Below, in pieces: positions 1 to 5,377 of a DNA stretch of 5,377 nt. The translations under genes were made by a program, and so were the position numbers. The DNA comes from Gemmatimonadota bacterium (lineage in GTDB: Bacteria > Latescibacterota > UBA2968 > UBA8231). The stretch is from assembly GCA_026706505.1 (NCBI GenBank), contig JAPOYQ010000164.1, positions 1 through 5,377 of the forward strand. The letters are read 5' to 3'. The first letter of the stretch is position 1. Each line of letters begins with the position of its first letter. The notes beneath the pieces were generated by a model, which worked only from the letters and a program-made list of their open reading frames with translations, was not told where the DNA came from and made no database searches.

Positions 1-411
1 GCCCAAGTCCCCTTGGTCGCTCTCGATATAGGCGACGGGGATATCCCCTTCTCCCGTTGTATTGTAAGTCACCACCGCGATGCCAGCGTCCTTGGCCCGC
101 TGCAAGGCAGTGGCTGAAGCCTTGGCGCTCAGCGGCGAGATCACAATGGCATCGACGCCGCGCGCGATATAGGTGTTGACTAGCTGAATCTCCTTGTCAG
201 GCTTATTGGCGCTATTGGCCAGCAGCAGCTCGACGCCCGCTTTGTCGGCCGCGTCCTGCATACCAAACTGGATCAGGCGGAAGAACTGGTCCTCCTGAAA
301 GACAATCCCGGCGATTTTGAGTTTTTTCTCTGCTGGTGCTTCCTGCTGATCGCCGCAGCTTAGGGCGACTAGTCCCAAAACGGCTGCGATAGTCCATTGG
401 CGCAATTTCAT
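1..411 (-). CDS. Sugar-type ABC transporter substrate-binding lipoprotein (RbsB-like), 3' part cut off by the window edge
   Basis: This gene reads from an ATG at 411 without a stop to base 1, giving 137 residues of a protein that is usually about 310-330 residues. The first 19 residues form a lipoprotein signal: basic MKLR, a hydrophobic core, then ALSC with Cys19 as the probable lipidated residue. After a short charged linker comes the first half of a type-1 periplasmic binding fold (Peripla_BP_4). It starts at LKIAGIVFQEDQFF, then a helix with GMQDAADKAGVELLLANS, the KEIQLVNTYIARGVDAIVISP segment (about 73-93) and GIAVVTYN (about 110-117). This closely follows the RbsB layout. Phe43-Phe44 match the ribose-sandwiching aromatic pair of RbsB, but the Asp-Arg pair that follows IPVIT in RbsB is Tyr-Asn here, so the ligand is probably not ribose. 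The start is fixed by GAGGAG 6 nt upstream and lies 17 bp after the preceding gene's stop, indicating co-transcription. Partner permease and ATPase genes are not in view. Confidence 0.9.
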   Translation of the reverse strand, partial: MKLRQWTIAAVLGLVALSCGDQQEAPAEKKLKIAGIVFQEDQFFRLIQFGMQDAADKAGVELLLANSANKPDKEIQLVNTYIARGVDAIVISPLSAKASATALQRAKDAGIAVVTYNTTGEGDIPVAYIESDQGDLG

Positions 412-417
412 GTGTAT

Positions 418-423
418 CTCCTC
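418..423 (-). promoter_or_regulatory. Ribosome binding site of the RbsB-like gene
   Basis: GAGGAG on the minus strand, 6 nt before the ATG at 411. It sits inside the 17-bp gap after the TAA (429-431) of the upstream receptor gene, so translation may be coupled. Confidence 0.8.
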
Positions 424-428
424 GCGCG

Positions 429-2216
429 TTACCCCTGTACCGGCTGCAAATTAAGCAGCACCAACAGCCACACCCGGTGCCAATAGGCGCTGTTGATATA
501 GGGGTTGTATTCCGAAGGCCAGTTGCGCCAGTAGGTCTGATTGTGCGGAATGCGGTGATACCACTGCAAGAGCGGGATCGACGGCAGTTCGGCCAGCCAG
601 ATTTCCATGGCTTGGCGATACAATTGCACTAGCTGCGGATCGCGCGGAGAGACTTCCGCCATCTGATCGACGATCCGGTCGAATTCCTCGTTCTGCCAGC
701 GCCAGACGGACTCGGCGGGCTGGCCGGTTGGCTGCACGAAGCGGCTGTGATAGAGCCGCAGCGTAAAATACGGATCGCGCACGCCGCCGGCGTGCCCGGT
801 GATAAAGGAGCGTGCCGTGCCGTGCGATATGCGGGTGAATGTGTCTGGGGTATTGCGGAAGTCGGCGTCAAAACCTGCTCGCTCTAGCTGGGCGACCAAG
901 ACCGGCGTTATGTCTTGGAAGATCGGGAAGATGTCGATGAGCATTTCAAGTGGCTCGCCGTCTTTGGTCCAATAGCCTTCGGCGGACCGCTGCCAGCCCA
1001 TGCTCTGCATCAGGGCTGCGCTCTTGTCTAGGTCAAAGACGCCTATTTCGTATTCCTCTAATAGATCCTCGACCTCGCTGAAGTACGGCCTAAGAGCTGG
1101 GTAGTCGGGCAAGGGCAGGAGCGTAAAAATTCCAGCTCCCTGCCAGCCCACTTCCACTAATTGCTGCCGGTTGATGGCATAGTTGATCGCCCGCCGCACA
1201 TCGACATCCGCAAAGGGGGCTTCAAGGTTGTTGAAGCCGAGGGAAATGGGCCAGAAATCGACGTAGCCGTACGGCGGCGCGCGCCCGGTCCAAGTCGTCA
1301 CCCGGGGATTTTTGTCGAGTACGGTCAGGATGTTGGGCGGACGCAGGTCGAGGCTGGTGTCAATGTGGTTGGTAATCAGGTTTTGGACGCGCTTGGCCTC
1401 CTCCATGTAAGGCAGGTAGATGATGCGCTCGACTTTGGGGAGGGATTGGAAGCCGGTGGCCGCGGCCCACCAGTCTGGCCGCAGGTCCCAGATGCGCTGT
1501 TGCGGCGTGGAGAGCACTAGCTTGTACGGTCCGGAAAACACGGGCCAGCCTTTTTGCGGATCGAAGTTTTCAAAGGTGTCTGGCGACTGCCCTTCCCACA
1601 CGTGCTTGGGCACAATCGGCACCCCATTGCCGAAGTTGTGGGCGAAATACGAAAAAACAAAGCGCGGGTTGGGCGCAGTCAGGACTATGCGCGCCGTCAG
1701 GCTATCGACGGCCACGGCCTCTTGGACCCAGTTTTTTATGTCGGTTGAATAGGCCAACAAAGGCGCGTTCTGCCGCAGCATGTTGACCGTAAAAACCAAG
1801 TCGTGCGCCGTCCACGGCATGCCGTCGCTCCACGTAACCCCCGGGCGAATGGTGATTTCCACTTCGGTATAGGCGTCGTTGAAGCGATGCTTGGTGGCGA
1901 TCCAGGGAATTAGCTTGCCCTCAAAGGCATTGTAAAAGTACAGCGGCTCGAAAACGAAATTGTACCCAGTACGCGAGGTGGATTCCGGCCGATAGGGGTT
2001 GAAGGTATTGTAGTCTTTGATCTGCCCGGCGCACGTGCCGCTTTCGGCGCAATCCATGATCAAGGTGCGGTTGCGCGGGACCTGTATTAGCGCCGATTCT
2101 TCGACCTCGGCGTCCTCGGGCTGGTCGGCCGCGTCCGATGGCTCTTGGTCTGAGGGGGTGTCGCCGCAGCCGCTAAGCAGCCACGCGCTGAGCAATATGC
2201 AGATACTGCGTTTCAT
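429..2216 (-). CDS. Family-5 ABC transporter substrate-binding lipoprotein (SBP_bac_5), paralogue A
   Basis: A 595-residue extracytoplasmic receptor for an Opp/Dpp-type ABC importer. Residues 1-17 are a lipoprotein signal with a textbook LSGC lipobox, so Cys17 should be lipidated. Residues 18-45 form an acidic, Pro/Ser-containing tether. The folded part begins at VPR (46), and the SBP_bac_5 body runs from about 85 to 530. Family landmarks are FEPLYFYN (89-96), RPGVTWSDG-PWTAHDLVFT (124-143), SGPYKL (228-233), YLPYMEEAK (267-275), RRAINYAINRQQLVEVGWQGAG (341-362) and RDPYFTLRLYHSRF (480-493). The C-terminal end (549-592) is rich in Trp and Tyr and includes TYWRNWPSE. Cys56 and Cys62 are the only cysteines after the lipid anchor. 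The ATG at 2216 has GAGG 6 nt upstream. The gene lies 71 bp after its paralogue and 17 bp before an RbsB-like gene. The substrate is unknown: the family includes peptide, nickel and oligosaccharide binders, and I lean to oligosaccharide from the C-terminal block. Confidence 0.93.
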   Translation of the reverse strand: MKRSICILLSAWLLSGCGDTPSDQEPSDAADQPEDAEVEESALIQVPRNRTLIMDCAESGTCAGQIKDYNTFNPYRPESTSRTGYNFVFEPLYFYNAFEGKLIPWIATKHRFNDAYTEVEITIRPGVTWSDGMPWTAHDLVFTVNMLRQNAPLLAYSTDIKNWVQEAVAVDSLTARIVLTAPNPRFVFSYFAHNFGNGVPIVPKHVWEGQSPDTFENFDPQKGWPVFSGPYKLVLSTPQQRIWDLRPDWWAAATGFQSLPKVERIIYLPYMEEAKRVQNLITNHIDTSLDLRPPNILTVLDKNPRVTTWTGRAPPYGYVDFWPISLGFNNLEAPFADVDVRRAINYAINRQQLVEVGWQGAGIFTLLPLPDYPALRPYFSEVEDLLEEYEIGVFDLDKSAALMQSMGWQRSAEGYWTKDGEPLEMLIDIFPIFQDITPVLVAQLERAGFDADFRNTPDTFTRISHGTARSFITGHAGGVRDPYFTLRLYHSRFVQPTGQPAESVWRWQNEEFDRIVDQMAEVSPRDPQLVQLYRQAMEIWLAELPSIPLLQWYHRIPHNQTYWRNWPSEYNPYINSAYWHRVWLLVLLNLQPVQG

Positions 2217-2222
2217 GTTAGA

Positions 2223-2226
2223 CCTC
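2223..2226 (-). promoter_or_regulatory. Ribosome binding site of paralogue A
   Basis: GAGG (within GGCGAGGT on the minus strand) ends 6 nt before the ATG at 2216, the same spacing as for the two neighbouring receptor genes. The rest of the 71-bp gap (2217-2287) has no convincing promoter or terminator, which supports read-through from the gene upstream. Confidence 0.65.
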
Positions 2227-2287
2227 GCCTCGGTTTAGAGTGAGAGGAGACCAGCCGCGCCGATTGAGCGCGATCAAACCGCCTCAT

Positions 2288-4015
2288 TTAGCCTCGCGTT
2301 GGTTGTAGGTGCAACAATACTAAAAGCCACGTTCGGTGCCAGTAGGCTGTATTGATATACGGATTGTCCTCCGAGGGCCAGTTGCGCCAGTAGGTTTGGT
2401 TGTGTGGCAAGCGGTGGTAAAATTGCAACAAGGGTACGGCTGGCAACTCGCGCAGCCAAATCGCCAGCGCCTCTCTGAACAGGCCGACCAAGCGCGGATC
2501 GTCGGGTGCGGTCTGTCCCATCTGATCGACGAGTGCGTCATATTCGGAGTTTTTCCACCGCCAGAAGGTCGGCGTCGCCGTGCCCGTGGGCTGGGCGAAG
2601 CGGCTGTGGTAGAGCCGCAGCGTAAAGTACGGGTCGCGCACCGAGCCTCCATTGCCAAATATATAAGTTTTGGCCGCGCCTGTGGTCATCCGCGTGTAGT
2701 TGTCCGAGGTCATGCGCATGTTGGCTGCAAAGCCGGCCCGCTGCAACTGCTCGACTAGGATCGGCGCGATGTCTTGGAAGGTCTGGCTGATGTCGAGGAG
2801 CATTTTAGCCTGTGTCCCGTCCCGCGTCCAGATGCCCTCGGAGTCCCGCTGCCACCCAGACTCCTGCATCAGAGCCGCGCTGCGGGCTGGGTCGAATAGG
2901 CCCACCGGATATTGTTCCAGCAAGTCTTGGACTTGGGTCGTGTAGTGCCTGAGCCGAGGGAAGTCGGGGAGTGGCAATAGGGTTGGTTCCCCCGCCCCCT
3001 GCCAGCCAACCTCCACTAACTGCTCGCGATTGATGGCGTGGTTTACGGCCCAGCGGAAGGCCGGCTCGTCGTAGGGCGGCTCTTGGGCATTGAAGCCCAG
3101 CGAAAGGGGCCACCAGTCGAGATAGCCATAGGGCGGCTCTTGGCCACTCCAAGTCGTCACATTGGAGTTTTGCTCTAGAATCGTGCGGATGTTGGGCGGC
3201 AGCATGTCGGCGCACAGGTCCATGGCATTGGTAGCGAGGTTTTGCACCTGTTTGGCCTCCTCCATATAGGGCAGGTAGATCAGCCGCTCGACTTGCGGCG
3301 GCTGGCGGAAACCGATCTTGGCGGCCCACCAGCCGTCGCGCCGATCCCAGATCCGCTGCTCCGGCACGGAGTGCGCTAGGCGGTATGGACCGCTTACAAC
3401 GGGCCAGCCCTGCGCCAGATCAAAGTTGGCGAAGGTCTTGGGGTCTTGGCCCTCCCAGATATGCCGGGGCACAATCGGCACGCCATTGTCGAAGTTGTGG
3501 GTGAAATACGTGAAGACGAAGCGCGGGTTGGGGGCCGTCAACGCAATGCGCGCCGTCAGGCTGTCGCTGGCCACGGCTGTTTTTACCCATGTCTGCATAT
3601 CGACTGCAAAGGTCAGTTCCGGTGCGTGGTCGCGGAGCATGTTGATCGTAAAGACCACGTCGTGCGCCGTCCACGGCTGCCCATCGCTCCACTCGACCTT
3701 GGGCCGAATTTTTATGGTGACTTCGGTATAGTCTGCGTTGTACTCGTGCCCGGTGGCGATCCAAGGGATGATTTCGTCGCGGTAGGCGTTGTAAAAGTAG
3801 AGCGGCTCGTAGAGGAAGTTGTACCCCGTGCGCGAGACCTTGCCGGGCAGGTAGGGGTTAAAGGCGTCGTAGTCTTGGAACTGGCCGCTGCACGTGCCCT
3901 GATCGACGCAGTCGGTGACCAAGGTGCGCTCGCGCGGCACGTGTTGCAGGCTACCTTCGCCGCTACAAGCGGCGCAGACCAGAGCGAGGATTAGCGAGAA
4001 AGCGGGGCGCGTCAA
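2288..4015 (-). CDS. Family-5 ABC transporter substrate-binding lipoprotein (SBP_bac_5), paralogue B, TTG start
   Basis: I place the start at a TTG at 4015, giving 575 residues. The open frame extends to another TTG at 4054 (588 residues), but that one has no ribosome site and would put 13 charged residues (IRFGNHRQKEK...) before the signal. The chosen TTG has AAAGGAG 6 nt upstream and gives a compact signal: TR, hydrophobic core, CAAC lipobox and Cys17, the same Cys position as in paralogue A. The body aligns with paralogue A without gaps from VPR (26) to the end, with about 65% identity. Landmarks are YEPLYFYN (69-76), IRPKVEWSDG-PWTAHDVVFT (103-123), RWAVNHAINREQLVEVGWQGAG (321-342), RDPYFTLRLYHSRF (460-473) and TYWRNWPSE (541-549). 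Cys36 and Cys42 match the Cys pair of A; an extra Cys268 is unique to B. It lacks A's long acidic tether (only about 8 residues follow Cys17). It is probably the first gene of the receptor operon and a binding partner for an Opp/Dpp-like permease outside the window. Ligand unknown. Confidence 0.92.
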   Translation of the reverse strand: MTRPAFSLILALVCAACSGEGSLQHVPRERTLVTDCVDQGTCSGQFQDYDAFNPYLPGKVSRTGYNFLYEPLYFYNAYRDEIIPWIATGHEYNADYTEVTIKIRPKVEWSDGQPWTAHDVVFTINMLRDHAPELTFAVDMQTWVKTAVASDSLTARIALTAPNPRFVFTYFTHNFDNGVPIVPRHIWEGQDPKTFANFDLAQGWPVVSGPYRLAHSVPEQRIWDRRDGWWAAKIGFRQPPQVERLIYLPYMEEAKQVQNLATNAMDLCADMLPPNIRTILEQNSNVTTWSGQEPPYGYLDWWPLSLGFNAQEPPYDEPAFRWAVNHAINREQLVEVGWQGAGEPTLLPLPDFPRLRHYTTQVQDLLEQYPVGLFDPARSAALMQESGWQRDSEGIWTRDGTQAKMLLDISQTFQDIAPILVEQLQRAGFAANMRMTSDNYTRMTTGAAKTYIFGNGGSVRDPYFTLRLYHSRFAQPTGTATPTFWRWKNSEYDALVDQMGQTAPDDPRLVGLFREALAIWLRELPAVPLLQFYHRLPHNQTYWRNWPSEDNPYINTAYWHRTWLLVLLHLQPTRG

Positions 4016-4021
4016 GAGCTT

Positions 4022-4025
4022 CTCC
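4022..4025 (-). promoter_or_regulatory. Ribosome binding site deciding the TTG start of paralogue B
   Basis: GGAG within AAAAGGAGA on the minus strand, 6 nt before TTG 4015. This is the best Shine-Dalgarno match near this gene. The sequence before the alternative TTG at 4054 reads CCTCCCAACGCGCG, which has no such site. The site is directly adjacent to the inverted repeat 4026-4046. Confidence 0.75.
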
Positions 4026-4046
4026 TTTTGGCGGTGGTTGCCAAAA
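4026..4046. promoter_or_regulatory. Perfect inverted repeat (7-bp arms, 7-nt centre), candidate operator or leader hairpin
   Basis: The arms TTTTGGC (4026-4032) and GCCAAAA (4040-4046) are exact reverse complements separated by 7 nt. On the coding strand the repeat ends at the Shine-Dalgarno sequence of paralogue B and its other end overlaps the proposed -10 box. If transcription starts at the promoter proposed here, the repeat spans the start point and would act as DNA (repressor site). If RNA enters from upstream, it could form a hairpin flanking the ribosome site. The symmetry is plain; the function is inferred. Confidence 0.45.
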
Positions 4047-4073
4047 CGTATCAACGCGCGTTGGGAGGGTCAA
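4045..4073 (-). promoter_or_regulatory. Candidate sigma-70-type promoter for the receptor operon
   Basis: On the minus strand there is TTGACC (4073-4068, five of six consensus bases), a 17-bp spacer, then TACGTT (4050-4045, three of six) preceded by TGA, an extended -10 motif. Transcription would begin near 4038, leaving a leader of about 22 nt before TTG 4015. That would exclude translation from the upstream TTG at 4054. The -10 is weak, so this is a proposal based on spacing and context. Confidence 0.4.
4052..4063. promoter_or_regulatory. 12-bp perfect palindrome inside the promoter spacer, candidate operator
   Basis: CAACGCGCGTTG is its own reverse complement and lies wholly between the proposed -35 and -10 boxes. 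A CG-centred palindrome in the spacer is a common place for a repressor to bind, LacI-family regulators of sugar uptake among them. No regulator gene is in the window and the assignment to any family is speculative. Confidence 0.35.
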
Positions 4074-4090
4074 CCAACGAAGAAGCCGTC

Positions 4091-4124
4091 TGAAAACCCA
4101 AGAGGTGTACGCCTGCATACTTGG
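4091..4124 (-). terminator. Weak terminator-like structure upstream of the receptor operon
   Basis: On the minus strand, CCAAG (4124-4120) pairs with CTTGG (4102-4098), with an inner AGG/CCT pairing, and GTTTTC follows at once. The stem is short and interrupted and the U-run is only four bases, so it would be a poor intrinsic terminator for the acyltransferase gene. Confidence 0.2.
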
Positions 4125-4130
4125 CATTCG

Positions 4131-4148
4131 GCGTCCCTTCGGGAGCGC
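4131..4148 (-). other. Hairpin just downstream of the acyltransferase stop codon
   Basis: On the minus strand GCGCTCCC, a GAA loop and GGGACGC form seven base pairs with one bulged base, starting 23 nt after the TGA at 4172-4174. No U-tract follows, so it may protect the mRNA 3' end or assist termination rather than terminate alone. Confidence 0.3.
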
Positions 4149-4171
4149 ACGGCTGCAAACGGCGACCCACC

Positions 4172-5362
4172 TCACTTGCGCGGATAGCGCCGCCCATTGA
4201 GTTGCTCGCCAATAAAGGTCGCTCGCACCCCGTAGTGGTAGGTGACCAAAATGACGGCCGTTGCCGCGCTCAGCACGAGGAGAAACTTCACCACCGCGGG
4301 AAGTGCCACAGAAGCAAGAAAGGTCGGCAACACCATGACGAGGGGCGGATGGACGATGTACATCCAGTACGAGGCGTCAGCCATGTAGCGCCAGCGGATG
4401 CTCGGTCTCTCCATGTAGCGCAGGAACAACCCCAAGAAGCCATACACCAAGAACCAGATCGTCGGTGCCAGAAAGAGGATCGCGCCGACATGCTCGCCGA
4501 CTGCGGTTGGGTCGCAAAACCGCCCGGTGCCGCAACCCGTATCGACGAAGTAGCGGTGGATAAAAAAGCAAACAAGCCCGGCCATGAAATACCCCCAAGC
4601 CGGTCTCTTGAATCTGTCGAGAACTTCCCGCCGCTTGAACAGGAGCCAGCCAAACAAAAAGAACAGCCCATACGTCCCGAGAATGCGCAAGGGGGGCAAC
4701 AAGCCTCCCCAATAGTCAATGGACCAAGAGTGCATCTGGTACAGCATCGCGCCGCTAGCCGCGGCGGACAACGCGATCCCAGGCCCGTGAATTGACCGAC
4801 TAAAGACATCGAGGAAACGGGCTCGCACCGTCTCGGGGATGCGGCGGATTAGCGGTATGAGGACGCTGGCACCCATACAGAAGAGCAGTAAGTGGTACAG
4901 AAACCACAGGTGCATGAGAAGGTGTTCCCACACGCGCTCCAAGGACGCGGCTGAGAGGTCGGTCTTGGGCGGCGGCGGTACGGCAGTAAATTGCTGCGCG
5001 TAGAACATGCTGCCGGCCATCGCCGGAAAGATCACCAGCCAGCCGAAGATGAGCGGAATCCCTATCCGGCTCCAGCGGTGGCGCAGGAACGCCTTCGTCC
5101 CACGGGTCTCAACGAGGAAGGCGGCAAAGAACCCGGCGACCGTGAAGAAGACCGGCATCCTGAATACGTGAATGAAGACGATCAGCCAATCGAAGATCGG
5201 GTTTGTATACGCGTCTTGATAGGGCCATCCGATACCGACCGGAAGAACGGGGACGTAGTTGATGGAGGTATGCAGCACCAATCCGAGCATCATCATGACT
5301 GCTCGCAGGCTGTCGAGCGAATGGTAGCGCGGGAGTTTGGTCCGTGGCTGCTTGGCGGACAC
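4172..5362 (-). CDS. OpgC-like acyltransferase-3 family integral membrane protein
   Basis: A 396-residue multi-pass inner-membrane protein of the Acyl_transf_3 family, which transfers acyl groups to extracytoplasmic glycans and other acceptors. It opens with RYHSLDSLRAVMMMLGLVLH (12-31). Arg20 and His31 form the R-x10-H pair typical of the first helix of this family. FIHVFRMPVFFTVAGFF (63-79), HLWFLYHLLLF (151-161) and ASYWMYIVHPPLVM (330-343) closely match the corresponding segments of E. coli OpgC (MdoC), which succinylates osmoregulated periplasmic glucans. About ten hydrophobic segments fit the fold, and 396 residues is near OpgC's 385. Its acceptor and acyl group cannot be told from sequence, and no glucan synthase genes (opgG/opgH) are visible. 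The GTG start at 5362 has only a weak AGTAGG-like site 7 nt upstream. The frame stays open to the window edge (five more codons), so an earlier start is possible. It ends 156 bp before the receptor operon and is probably a separate transcription unit. Confidence 0.88.
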   Translation of the reverse strand: MSAKQPRTKLPRYHSLDSLRAVMMMLGLVLHTSINYVPVLPVGIGWPYQDAYTNPIFDWLIVFIHVFRMPVFFTVAGFFAAFLVETRGTKAFLRHRWSRIGIPLIFGWLVIFPAMAGSMFYAQQFTAVPPPPKTDLSAASLERVWEHLLMHLWFLYHLLLFCMGASVLIPLIRRIPETVRARFLDVFSRSIHGPGIALSAAASGAMLYQMHSWSIDYWGGLLPPLRILGTYGLFFLFGWLLFKRREVLDRFKRPAWGYFMAGLVCFFIHRYFVDTGCGTGRFCDPTAVGEHVGAILFLAPTIWFLVYGFLGLFLRYMERPSIRWRYMADASYWMYIVHPPLVMVLPTFLASVALPAVVKFLLVLSAATAVILVTYHYGVRATFIGEQLNGRRYPRK

Positions 5363-5377
5363 GCTAAAACCTACTGG

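Larger units (their letters stand above)
429..3940 (-). repeat. Tandem gene duplication: paralogous receptor domains 429-2081 and 2288-3940
   Basis: From the shared VPR motif to the stop codon each copy is exactly 550 codons. The two align without a single gap, with 355 identical residues by my hand count. Some DNA stretches stay nearly identical: 738-782 and 2597-2641 differ at 3 of 45 bases, all at codon third positions. The copies are in direct orientation, separated by 71 bp plus the N-terminal signal and linker of copy A, which is not alignable with copy B. Confidence 0.9.

Noticed and set aside
212..397. Minus-strand 61-codon frame inside the RbsB-like gene
   Set aside because: Out of frame with a gene that has a strong ribosome site, lipoprotein signal and binding-protein fold; it is a shadow.
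423..430. CGCGCGTT before the RbsB-like gene, matching part of the 12-bp palindrome upstream of receptor B
   Set aside because: Only 8 of 12 bases are shared, symmetry is lost, and it overlaps a stop codon and ribosome site; likely chance in GC-rich sequence.
2256..2272. 5-bp GC hairpin (CGCGC / GCGCG with a 7-nt loop) between the two receptor genes
   Set aside because: Short stem with no U-tract, followed by a good ribosome site 30 nt on; not a credible terminator, and consistent with read-through.
3446..3994. Plus-strand open frame of 182 codons antisense to receptor B
   Set aside because: Lies wholly opposite conserved receptor coding sequence; it mirrors the codon bias of the real gene and has no ribosome site or domain.
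3963..4175. Minus-strand small frame of 70 codons crossing the intergenic gap
   Set aside because: Starts with GTG on the acyltransferase stop region without a Shine-Dalgarno sequence, overlaps the promoter and the start of receptor B in another frame, and has no recognisable features.
4121..4795. Plus-strand open frame of 224 codons antisense to the acyltransferase gene
   Set aside because: Highly charged, low-hydrophobicity product with no recognisable domain; the opposite strand encodes a clear multi-pass membrane protein with family motifs, so this is a composition shadow.

Overview
The window is a compact, entirely minus-strand gene block, read from right to left. It comes from a bacterium with lipid-anchored solute receptors and no recognised RNA genes, mobile elements or CRISPR arrays. 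Base composition is moderately GC-rich. Three of the four genes encode lipoproteins with signal peptides ending at a Cys, and the fourth resembles the membrane acyltransferase OpgC/MdoC. That combination fits a diderm environmental bacterium. No single feature fixes the phylum, and I do not name one.

Layout, in transcription order: (1) 5362-4172, a multi-pass acyltransferase-3 membrane protein close in pattern to OpgC. (2) A gap of about 156 bp holding two weak hairpins and a candidate promoter with two dyad-symmetric sequences. (3) 4015-2288, a family-5 (Opp/Dpp type) solute-binding lipoprotein, which I re-start at a TTG with a strong Shine-Dalgarno sequence. (4) 2216-429, a second family-5 solute-binding lipoprotein, a tandem paralogue of the first with about 65% identity and no gaps over 550 residues. 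(5) 411 to the left edge, the first 137 residues of a third binding lipoprotein of a different class (RbsB-like, sugar type).

Genes 3, 4 and 5 have spacings of 71 and 17 bp, and each has a purine-rich ribosome site exactly 6 nt from its start codon. They look like one operon of three periplasmic receptors feeding ABC importers whose permease and ATPase genes lie outside the window. Sequence hallmarks of the two family-5 receptors, especially an aromatic C-terminal block containing TYWRNWPSE, remind me more of oligosaccharide-binding members of the family than of classical peptide binders. The RbsB-like neighbour agrees with that, but the ligands cannot be read from the sequence.

I see no dramatic new system. 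The most noteworthy points are the start-site and operator architecture near 4015-4073, the gapless duplicated receptors with uneven divergence, their conserved Cys pair, and the mixing of two binding-protein classes in one transcript.
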